From positions 1 through 14,081 of the forward strand of contig DYNR01000029.1 of the NCBI GenBank assembly GCA_020720945.1: 14,081 nucleotides of DNA. The letters are read 5' to 3'. The stretch comes from Chthoniobacter flavus (lineage in GTDB: Bacteria > Verrucomicrobiota > Verrucomicrobiia > Chthoniobacterales > DYNR01). The notes beneath the pieces are model-generated. The model ran no database searches and was not told the origin of the DNA. It worked only from the letters and a program-made list of their open reading frames with translations. The position numbers and the translations under genes were made by a program. Shown here piece by piece: positions 8,219-14,081 of this stretch (position 1 is its first letter; each line of letters opens with the position of its first letter).

Positions 8219-10312
8219 TCAAAAACGCTCGAAGTCACTGTCGTTCCCAGAATTGTCTCCGAGATCGATGTCAACCCCGCCGTCTCCAGAAGTTTTCTTC
8301 GCCGTCCCTCCCATTTTCATCGGCAGCATATTGCGGTTCTTCCCTTCGATCTGCATCCGGGAAGCTCCTGGATTGGTGCGACCTGCGCCAGTCGAAGCGG
8401 GACGGGTGACCAGCCGCGTGGCTTGCGCCCCACCCGTTTCCGTGACCTTGAAAAACGCGATCGTGCTTTGGAGTTGCTCTGCTTGGCTGGACAGCTCGGT
8501 CGATGCGGAAGCGAGTTCCTCCGCGGATGCCGCATTTTGTTGCACCACTTTATCCAACTCTTGCATGGCCTTGTTGATCTGCGATGCCCCGATGCTTTGC
8601 TCCTCGCTGGCCGCAGAAATTTCTTTGACCAAGTCGGCGTTTTTGCGGATGTCTGGCACGAGTTTGGAGAGCATCCCCCCGGCGTTCTCCGCGAGTTGGA
8701 CGCTGCTGCCAGATAGCTTGCTGATTTCCGCCGCCGCATTCTGGCTGCGCTCTGCCAGTTTCCGGACTTCGGACGCCACCACGGCAAACCCTTTCCCGTG
8801 TTCCCCTGCCCGCGCCGCTTCGATGGCGGCATTGAGTGCCAACAAATCGGTCTGCCGCGCGATTTCTTCGATGATGGATATTTTCTGCGCGATGTCTTTC
8901 ATGGCCTGCACCGCCGCTGTCACGGAATCGCCTGTTTCCAAAGCATCCTGCGATGCCTTCGAAGCGATCCGCTCGGTCTGCCGCGCATTGTCCGTGTTCT
9001 GGCGGATGCTGGCGGAGGATTCTTCCATCGTCGAAGAAATTTCTTCGACCGATGCCGCTTGCTCGGATGCCCCCGCCGCAATGTTTTCTGCCGAACTGCT
9101 CATCTCTTCGCTTCCGACCACCACATTCCCCGCCGCCACGCGCACCTCTTCCACCACGGAACGGAGGTTGGAAACCATGCTCTTGGCGACCTCTGCCATC
9201 TGCCCGATTTCGTCTTGCGAATCTACTTTGACTTCAACCCGGAGGTCTCCGCCCGCTATCGTCCGCAAAGTTTCGATCATCGAACCAATCGGACGGACAA
9301 TGGAACGGGAAATAACCATCGCACAAAAAATGCCGATCACGGTTCCGACCAATAAACCAACCACCATCACCACGGATGCGGTGAAAAGGGCGGAAGATGC
9401 GGAAACCGTCGCTGCTTGCGTGCTCTTTAGCTGCGCCTGTGCGCTAGACTCTGCGGCACCCAAAACCTTATCGGCTGCAACCAGGCGCAGTTTGACCACT
9501 TCTTCCCGCTTCAACCAGTTGCCAAGAAAAGTCTCCATGCTTTTTTCATAAGCAAAACCTGCACTCGCACACGCTTCGATGAGTTTGCTTTCTTCTGCAT
9601 CCGGGGTCATCGCACGAAGTTCGGATAACTTGGCATCTACTTTTTTGAATATCCCTTTGGCTTTCGTGAAAATCTCGGGCGAACGGCGAAACTGCGCTTC
9701 CCATATCCCGATGCTGATTTCATTCCCAAAATCAATGATGTCATTTGCGATTGCCATTTTTTTGGAGAGTTTGCGCAGTTCATTCGCCGAGGCTGAACGG
9801 GTCAATGCCTCATCAAACCGCACATCTTGCAACTTGAGCCAATCGTAGCAAGTTTTCATGTAACTGTCTGCCTCATTTTTTGCGGATTGCCGCTCTCTCT
9901 CAAGCACATTGGTGATCTGCACCGTCTCTTTGACCTGCCGCCCATATTCGAGGGCCGCCGCCTTGGCTTGCTCCGCCGCCACCTTCAAATCACCCAAGGA
10001 GGGTTCCGAAGACCCGAGCTTATAGGCGGCATCGATGTTTTTTAACACTTCCGCCAAACTCGCTTCTGCCTTCTGCAAAAAGTCGGTGTTTTCCGTGTAG
10101 GTGTATCCGCGCATCTCATACATCGTCTGCAAAGAAGTCCGCTCGACTTGGTTGGCAACCGATAGCGCGGGCATACTTTCTTTGCTCAATGTATCGGCAA
10201 TCTGCCGCACCGAACTCATTTTTAATACCGCCATCCCCCCGAGTAAAATGGCGATCACTATCACGATTCCAAAGCCGATTGCCAGCTTGGTTGTTAGTTT
10301 TAGGTTTTTCAT
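8219..10312 (-). CDS. Methyl-accepting chemotaxis protein with large extracytoplasmic sensor
   Basis: 697 residues. Membrane helix 1 (about 11-31) and helix 2 (about 307-334) flank a helical extracytoplasmic region of about 275 residues. Its length and all-helical character suit a four-helix or helical-bimodular (HBM) type sensor; the ligand is unknown. A HAMP domain follows (about 334-385, SRSIVRPI), then the signalling coiled coil (about 395-625) with the highly conserved tip from EIARQTDLLALNAAIEAARA through GEHGKGFAVVASEVRKLAERS. The tail is flexible and ends in acidic residues plus DSDFERF. That final DFERF fits the aromatic-x-x-aromatic form of CheR/CheB-tethering pentapeptides. The ATG has no visible Shine-Dalgarno site, only an A-rich leader. 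It probably forms the receptor array with the flanking CheA and CheW. Confidence 0.97.
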   Translation of the reverse strand: MKNLKLTTKLAIGFGIVIVIAILLGGMAVLKMSSVRQIADTLSKESMPALSVANQVERTSLQTMYEMRGYTYTENTDFLQKAEASLAEVLKNIDAAYKLGSSEPSLGDLKVAAEQAKAAALEYGRQVKETVQITNVLERERQSAKNEADSYMKTCYDWLKLQDVRFDEALTRSASANELRKLSKKMAIANDIIDFGNEISIGIWEAQFRRSPEIFTKAKGIFKKVDAKLSELRAMTPDAEESKLIEACASAGFAYEKSMETFLGNWLKREEVVKLRLVAADKVLGAAESSAQAQLKSTQAATVSASSALFTASVVMVVGLLVGTVIGIFCAMVISRSIVRPIGSMIETLRTIAGGDLRVEVKVDSQDEIGQMAEVAKSMVSNLRSVVEEVRVAAGNVVVGSEEMSSSAENIAAGASEQAASVEEISSTMEESSASIRQNTDNARQTERIASKASQDALETGDSVTAAVQAMKDIAQKISIIEEIARQTDLLALNAAIEAARAGEHGKGFAVVASEVRKLAERSQNAAAEISKLSGSSVQLAENAGGMLSKLVPDIRKNADLVKEISAASEEQSIGASQINKAMQELDKVVQQNAASAEELASASTELSSQAEQLQSTIAFFKVTETGGAQATRLVTRPASTGAGRTNPGASRMQIEGKNRNMLPMKMGGTAKKTSGDGGVDIDLGDNSGNDSDFERF

Positions 10313-10385
10313 GGTTTTGTTTTTTTGCTTTTGTTTCTGTTTCTGTTGGTTAAAAAAAATTTAATGACGCTTGTTTTCTCCGCTC
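10313..10385 (-). other. A/T-rich cheA-receptor intercistronic spacer
   Basis: 73 bp, the longest gap within the gene set. On the minus strand it reads TTAAATTTTTTTTAA, followed by a short CAGAAACAGAAACAAAAG-type tandem and an A-rich run up to the receptor ATG. There is no purine-rich ribosome site and no GC-stem terminator. The unstructured A-rich leader may itself help initiation; a weak internal promoter cannot be excluded. Confidence 0.5.
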
Positions 10386-12740
10386 TCAGACTTCGAACAT
10401 GGTATTGCCCTGGATTTGCCCCCGGTTGGAACGAATCAACCCAGGGACATCGAGAACGAGCGCGACCGTCCCGTCCCCCAAAATTGTCGCACCGGAAAAA
10501 TGGGTGACATCCCGGCAAAGCCGACCCAAGGATTTAATGACGGTCTGGTGGTTGCCGATGACTTTATCGACCACCAACCCGAGCCTTTGCCCCCCTTGCT
10601 CGACAATCACCACCCGCTCCAATTCTGCCTCGTTATCGCGAAATCCAAAAAGATCGCGCAACCGCAAATAGGGGACTAAATGCCCTCGCACATCCACCAT
10701 GTTCCGCGAGTTGTGCTCAAGCCGCCGCTTCCGCGTCAATTCGATGGTCTCCGTCACGATTGCCAGCGGCACGATCACCCGGTCTCCATCCACTTCGACC
10801 ATCAACCCTTCGATGATCGCCAGCGTCAACGGCAAGGACAATAAAATCGTCGTCCCACGACCAAAAACGCTCTCCAGTTTGACCTCCCCACCCAAGAGTT
10901 CGATCTTCTTTTTGACGACATCCATGCCGACCCCGCGCCCGGAAATGCCCGTCACCTGCTGCGCCGTCGAGAATCCAGGAGCAAAAATCAGTTGCTGGAT
11001 CTCTTCATCGCCCAATCGCACCTCGGCAGAAATCACTCCCCGTTCGACCGCCTTGTTCCGGATCCGCTCGGTATCCAACCCCCTCCCATCATCGGAAATC
11101 CCGATCACCACCCGATCCCCGCAATGCGACGCCGTCAAACAAATCCTCCCCTTCCGGGACTTCCCTCGTTTTTCCCGCTCTTCGGGTGTCTCCAAACCGT
11201 GATCCAAACTGTTCCGGAGCAAATGAACCAGCGGGTCGCCAAGCTGGTCGAGCACCGTCTTATCCAATTCCGTGTCCGCCCCCTCGATCTCCAGTTCGAC
11301 TTCCTTTTTCAATTCCTTCGCCAAATCCCGCACGAGCCTGTGGTATTTTCCAAAAGTCGCCCCAACCGGCATCATCCGAATGTTCAAAACGATGTCGCGC
11401 AACTCGGCCCCCAGCCGCTCCATCCCCTCTACCGTGCTCTGCAAATCGGGAAAATCATCGGCGACCCTTTTCGATGTCGCCATCAACTGCGCCTGCAAAA
11501 TAACCATCTCCCCAACGAGATTGACCAAACGATCCAGCTTTTCCGAAGGAACCCGCAAAGTCTCTGCCGCCGATGGCGAAACAGCTTTCCGCTCGCTCCC
11601 GACAACGGCTTCCTCTGCCTTGACCTCTGGCAAAACCGGCAAATCCTCCTCTCTCCCAAGAGCCTTCTCCCCATCCACCTCCCCCTCTTCGGGCAAATCG
11701 GCAAACTCGGAAACAAACGAAATAGAACTCCCGCTCTCGACAAAAAAGAACGCTTCTTTCACCCTCGCTTCATCGGCGCAACAAGCCACTTCAACCCTGT
11801 ATTCCTTGCCCCCGGAAGCCAATCCCCTTTCCGAAACCTTGCACTCGCCGATCTCCCGCAATTCTTTGAAAACCGAATCCACCGCCCCTGGCGTCGAAAC
11901 GACTTCTTCGGACGGACAAAACACGACCCGATGAATCTTGCTTTCGGGAAGAGCTTCCTCCGCCTGCTCTTGCTCGGGATCTCCCTGGAAATACCAGTCT
12001 GGAATCTCCGTCGCCGCCTCTAATTCGGGCACTCTCTTGTCGGAAACAAAATAAACGGTCAGCGGCAAAGCCTTGGCCAATTTGTTTTTCGTCAACCCAA
12101 TCCCCGGGGTATGAAATTCGCTGCTCACAACAAACCCCACCGATTCGAGAACCTTAAAAAGACGGACAGGCGTGATCCCTACCATCCGCTCAAACGCATC
12201 CAAATCATCGATCGCTAAAGTGTAACGCAGAGGAAACTCTTCGGGGGCAGATGCCCACGCCCCATAATGGTGTGCACCGGAAACAACCGCCCCACCTCCC
12301 TGTTCTTTTGCAACAACTTGGGCTTCCCCTTCCTTTTCTCCTCCACCTGCCTCCAGCAACTTTTCGATCGCCGCAACTTTCTCGGAAACATCATACCCTT
12401 GCTCTCCCGACAAATCCTCGACCATCGCCTTCAAATCATCCGAGGATTCCAGCAGCACTTCCACATGCTCCCTGCACGGCTGCATCTGCCCTTTCCGAAA
12501 CCGATCGAAAAGGGTCTCCATCACATGGCTCAACCCAATAATGTTCCGAAAACCAAGAAAACCGGCAGTCCCCTTGATGCTATGCACAGACCGAAAAATC
12601 CGGTTCAGCGTCTCCGCTTCCGTCGCTTCGGGTGCCTTCTCCATCCCCAAAAGCTCGGTCTCCAAAACCGCCAAATGCTCGACGGCTTCATTCAAAAATT
12701 CTTGCACCAACTCGTTGTCGTCAATCATAGGATTTTCCAA
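10386..12740 (-). CDS. cheA: Chemotaxis histidine kinase CheA
   Basis: 784 residues. P1 (Hpt) domain at about 7-112 with RSVHSIKGTAGFLG; His53 is the phosphorylation site. Residues 170-350 hold a P2-like regulatory region: FCPSEEVV to FFFVESGSSISF (about 273-342) resembles the CheA P2-type alpha/beta domain, and the preceding 170-245 stretch is a further conserved-looking segment I cannot name. Dimerization helices start at RVPSEKLDRLVNLVGEMVIL (396-415). ATPase motifs are intact: HLLRNSLDHG (Asn510, His514), DDGRG (550-554), GISGRGVGMDVV (598-609). The C-terminal CheW-like P5 domain runs from about 645 to 784. The start is TTG at 12740, chosen because AAGGA lies 6 nt before it; the ATG four codons later would be 18 nt away. 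It begins 19 bp after the REC-STAS stop. Confidence 0.97.
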   Translation of the reverse strand: MENPMIDDNELVQEFLNEAVEHLAVLETELLGMEKAPEATEAETLNRIFRSVHSIKGTAGFLGFRNIIGLSHVMETLFDRFRKGQMQPCREHVEVLLESSDDLKAMVEDLSGEQGYDVSEKVAAIEKLLEAGGGEKEGEAQVVAKEQGGGAVVSGAHHYGAWASAPEEFPLRYTLAIDDLDAFERMVGITPVRLFKVLESVGFVVSSEFHTPGIGLTKNKLAKALPLTVYFVSDKRVPELEAATEIPDWYFQGDPEQEQAEEALPESKIHRVVFCPSEEVVSTPGAVDSVFKELREIGECKVSERGLASGGKEYRVEVACCADEARVKEAFFFVESGSSISFVSEFADLPEEGEVDGEKALGREEDLPVLPEVKAEEAVVGSERKAVSPSAAETLRVPSEKLDRLVNLVGEMVILQAQLMATSKRVADDFPDLQSTVEGMERLGAELRDIVLNIRMMPVGATFGKYHRLVRDLAKELKKEVELEIEGADTELDKTVLDQLGDPLVHLLRNSLDHGLETPEEREKRGKSRKGRICLTASHCGDRVVIGISDDGRGLDTERIRNKAVERGVISAEVRLGDEEIQQLIFAPGFSTAQQVTGISGRGVGMDVVKKKIELLGGEVKLESVFGRGTTILLSLPLTLAIIEGLMVEVDGDRVIVPLAIVTETIELTRKRRLEHNSRNMVDVRGHLVPYLRLRDLFGFRDNEAELERVVIVEQGGQRLGLVVDKVIGNHQTVIKSLGRLCRDVTHFSGATILGDGTVALVLDVPGLIRSNRGQIQGNTMFEV

Positions 12741-12746
12741 GCTAAT

Positions 12747-12751
12747 TCCTT
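12747..12751 (-). promoter_or_regulatory. cheA ribosome binding site
   Basis: AAGGA on the minus strand, 6 nt before TTG 12740. This spacing is what favours the TTG start over the ATG four codons downstream. Confidence 0.7.
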
Positions 12752-12759
12752 CTTTTCAA

Positions 12760-13623
12760 TCAAGAAACGATTCCAAATTCTTTACTCAAGTTCATATAGT
12801 GAAAAAGCCTCGCAACCGATGCGCCGACCTCATGGAACGAAAGGGAACCGCCACCCGAACGAAGTTCGTGCGAAAGGGAACACAAAACCCCCAACGCCAA
12901 CGAATCCAAATCCTGCACCTCCCCAAAATGCAATTCGATCCGCCGCTCCCCCGCAGTCAATAATTCTTCGAGCTTTTCCCGCAAACACTCGGAACGCTTG
13001 CCGACCCAATCCCCGCCTGGCTTGATTTTGACTACCCCGTTCTCAAAAGCGACAGAAATCCCCTCTTTCCCTTCACTCCACTGCAACTCTTGGCAGACCG
13101 CCTCCTCGTCCACCGCACTTTTTTTTCCGCCAACCTCCCCCGCAACGCCTTCTCGTTCATACGCATCCAATATCGGCTGAAACTCCCTCTGGATCGTATC
13201 AACCGCACGAAGCCGAACCAAGGTCTCTTCGTCTCTCTTCTTCTGCAATTCTACCACTTGCTCCACAATATGGAGCAATTCATCGGAATCAAACGGCTTG
13301 TCTAAAAAATCATCGCACCCGCACCGCAATAACTCCATCACCATCGGTTTGTCGCCATGCCCCGTAATCGCTATGGCAGGGCAATGCGGAAACTTCTGCT
13401 TGGCAAAACGGATCACATCGATGCCGCTGATCCCCGGCAACAAGATGTCGGAGATCAAAACAAAGTTTTCTGCGCTATCCAACTTCTCCAAAAAGTCTTT
13501 GGCATCTGCCCCGTTAGACCAGGCGACAACCCCGTATCCCTCGATGCGGAAGGACAAACGCAAGCTATCCAAAATATCTGTCTCGTCTTCAACCAAATAA
13601 ATGTCGGGCTTTGATTTATCCAT
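12760..13623 (-). CDS. REC-STAS response regulator
   Basis: 287 residues, first gene of the che block. The receiver (about 6-125) is canonical: Glu12/Asp13, phosphoacceptor Asp59 (SDILLPGISG), Thr87 (AITGHGD), Lys109 (DKPF). A linker of about 60 residues, helical then glutamate-rich, leads to a C-terminal STAS (anti-sigma-antagonist type) domain (about 188-285). There the usual signature DSSGLGVL reads DSLALGVL (Asp240-Leu247), so the Ser phosphorylated in SpoIIAA-type proteins is Leu242 and the following Gly is Ala243. STAS domains normally bind an anti-sigma/kinase partner; this one would escape Ser phosphorylation and be gated by the receiver. Its position directly before cheA makes CheA-P a likely phosphate donor (inference). 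No DNA-binding domain is present. No other start precedes the receiver, and GAGG lies only 3 nt before the ATG. Confidence 0.93.
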   Translation of the reverse strand: MDKSKPDIYLVEDETDILDSLRLSFRIEGYGVVAWSNGADAKDFLEKLDSAENFVLISDILLPGISGIDVIRFAKQKFPHCPAIAITGHGDKPMVMELLRCGCDDFLDKPFDSDELLHIVEQVVELQKKRDEETLVRLRAVDTIQREFQPILDAYEREGVAGEVGGKKSAVDEEAVCQELQWSEGKEGISVAFENGVVKIKPGGDWVGKRSECLREKLEELLTAGERRIELHFGEVQDLDSLALGVLCSLSHELRSGGGSLSFHEVGASVARLFHYMNLSKEFGIVS

Positions 13624-13634
13624 GCCCCTCTTTT

Positions 13635-13652
13635 AAGCAACAGCCATGCCAA
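13635..13652 (-). promoter_or_regulatory. Candidate sigma-54 (-24/-12) promoter
   Basis: The minus strand reads TTGGCATG-GCTG-TTGCTT. The sigma-54 consensus is YTGGCACG-N4-TTGCW; the only mismatch is T for C in the first block. The invariant GG (13650-13649) and GC (13638-13637) are 12 nt apart, as required. Transcription would begin near 13625, only about 2 nt before the ATG, giving an almost leaderless message; this is the main reason for doubt. A Fis-type HTH gene lies just upstream. Confidence 0.55.
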
Positions 13653-13773
13653 CCAGAAAAAAACGCAGGAACAATCAATCGCAACCGCAAGAAAAAGAAC
13701 GGGTTACAATCGATTTAAAAATTAAACCGCCCAAAAAATCCACCCGTGCTCCCCGCCCCAAACATCAACCAAA

Positions 13774-13792
13774 GTTGACAAACGGTTGACAA
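13774..13792. promoter_or_regulatory. Paired TTGTCAA boxes, possible activator site
   Basis: GTTGACAA occurs twice on the plus strand (13774-13781 and 13785-13792), starts exactly 11 bp apart, about one helical turn. Each core TTG-T-CAA is itself a small inverted repeat. The centre lies about 158 bp upstream of the predicted sigma-54 start, a normal distance for an enhancer-type site. The plus-strand TTGACA also matches a -35 box, but no -10 box sits 16-18 bp downstream. Confidence 0.4.
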
Positions 13793-13815
13793 CCTCCCCA
13801 CAAGAACTTCCTACA

Positions 13816-13864
13816 TCAGGAGAATCAAATCAGAATTCAGAATTCAGGAGTCAGAATTCAGAAT
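13816..13864. repeat. Tandem heptamer repeat (TCAGAAT/TCAGGAG)
   Basis: Seven consecutive 7-bp units on the plus strand: TCAGGAG, AATCAAA (degenerate), TCAGAAT, TCAGAAT, TCAGGAG, TCAGAAT, TCAGAAT. Junctions of TCAGAAT units create GAATTC. Short heptamer arrays of this kind are known as short tandemly repeated repetitive (STRR) sequences, best described in cyanobacteria. Function unknown; there are no spacers, so it is not CRISPR. Confidence 0.85.
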
Positions 13865-13880
13865 CGCGCGCAGCGCCTAG

Positions 13881-13950
13881 CCTTCCCTTTTTCTCTTACC
13901 ACTTTTTCTCTCTTTCTCTTCCCCTCCCCCCTTCTTACTTTTTCCTCTCC
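13881..13950. repeat. Polypyrimidine/polypurine tract
   Basis: 67 of 70 plus-strand bases are C or T, with an uninterrupted run of 35 at 13902-13936. It spans the stop codon of the upstream gene (encoding its Glu-Arg-Lys-Lys tail) and runs into the intergenic region. Such tracts can form triplex structures or stall polymerase. It may merely be low-complexity drift. Confidence 0.7.
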
Positions 13951-14081
13951 GCATGGAGATGTTTGGACAACGCTTGCGGGGTGACTCCCAGCATTCTGGC
14001 AGCAACCGCCTGATTCCCTTTCGCCCTCCGCAACGCCTCCCGAATCAACAAAACCCTCGCATCCCCCAAAGTAGGCAAAAC
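13935..14081 (-). CDS. C-terminal Fis-type HTH of a probable sigma-54-dependent regulator (5' end outside window)
   Basis: 48 codons plus TAA, open to the right edge. The peptide contains LIREALRRAKGNQAVAARML followed by GVTPQALSKHLHAERKK. This is the classic Fis/NtrC-family DNA-binding helix-turn-helix: a helix, the conserved GNQ-x-x-AA-R-ML-G turn, then a recognition helix. It normally sits at the C-terminus of AAA+ enhancer-binding activators of sigma-54 RNA polymerase. The AAA+ and any receiver or PAS domain would lie beyond the window, so a stand-alone Fis-like protein remains possible. It is codirectional with the che genes and ends 311 bp before them. With the candidate -24/-12 promoter in between, it may be their activator (inference). 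Confidence 0.85.
   Translation of the reverse strand, partial: VLPTLGDARVLLIREALRRAKGNQAVAARMLGVTPQALSKHLHAERKK

Larger units (their letters stand above)
13624..13934. other. Intergenic control region before the che gene set
   Basis: 311 bp without a credible gene on either strand. From the right it holds a purine-rich tract, a heptamer array, two TTGTCAA boxes, an A/T-rich stretch with the inverted repeat TTTAA-AAA-TTAAA (13714-13726), and a -24/-12 type promoter. No stem-plus-U-run terminator is visible after the upstream gene. Confidence 0.7.

Noticed and set aside
7875..9551. 558-codon open frame on the plus strand
   Set aside because: It lies antisense to the well-supported receptor and cheW genes, its product is Ser/Ala/Thr-rich without recognisable domains, and such long mirror frames are common opposite helical receptor genes.
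13775..13791. TTGACA boxes as -35 elements of a plus-strand promoter
   Set aside because: No TATAAT-like sequence lies 16-18 bp downstream and no plus-strand gene follows.
13816..13864. Heptamer array as a CRISPR or phage attachment site
   Set aside because: Units are 7 bp with no spacers, and no cas, integrase or tRNA gene is nearby.
13786..14013. 75-codon plus-strand open frame
   Set aside because: It consists of the heptamer repeat, the pyrimidine tract and the antisense of the Fis-type HTH; there is no domain and no ribosome site.

Overview
The window is one block of genes, all on the minus strand. It encodes a chemosensory pathway joined to a set of large two-component sensor proteins. 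Base composition is about balanced, with many A/T homopolymers. TTG and ATG starts, AAGGA ribosome sites and a transmembrane methyl-accepting receptor point to a Gram-negative bacterium. The architecture (cache-type hybrid kinases, a receptor with a long extracytoplasmic region, a possible sigma-54 promoter) would suit Desulfobacterota or Verrucomicrobiota/Lentisphaerota. No rRNA or marker gene is present, so I do not assign a taxon.

Layout in the direction of transcription (right to left): (1) 14081-13935, the C-terminal tail of a protein ending in a Fis-type helix-turn-helix, as in sigma-54 enhancer-binding regulators. (2) 13934-13624, a 311-bp intergenic region holding a 70-bp purine/pyrimidine-biased tract, a heptamer repeat array, two 11-bp-spaced TTGTCAA boxes and a near-consensus -24/-12 (sigma-54) promoter just before the next gene. 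(3) A REC-STAS response regulator. (4) CheA. (5) A methyl-accepting chemotaxis protein. (6) CheW. (7) A 1508-residue membrane hybrid histidine kinase with two extracytoplasmic sensor regions, three PAS domains, a GAF domain, a kinase core and a receiver. (8) A REC-HisKA protein whose ATPase domain has lost its catalytic residues. (9) A cytosolic PAS-HisKA-HATPase-REC-REC hybrid kinase cut by the left edge of the window. Genes 3-6 are separated by 19 to 73 bp. Genes 7-8 and 8-9 overlap by ATGA. A strong GCAA-capped hairpin sits between cheW and the large kinase.

How they may work together (inference): the receptor and CheW would control CheA autophosphorylation on His53. The first gene, REC-STAS, is the only single-output response regulator in the window and a natural phosphate acceptor. 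Its STAS domain has Leu where the usual regulatory Ser lies, so control would come from the receiver rather than from an anti-sigma kinase. The three downstream sensor proteins share the transcription unit and could feed or drain phosphate. No cheY, cheB, cheR or cheD is visible, so this looks less like a complete motility cluster and more like a chemosensory module with an alternative, partner-switching-type output; the missing genes may lie outside the window.
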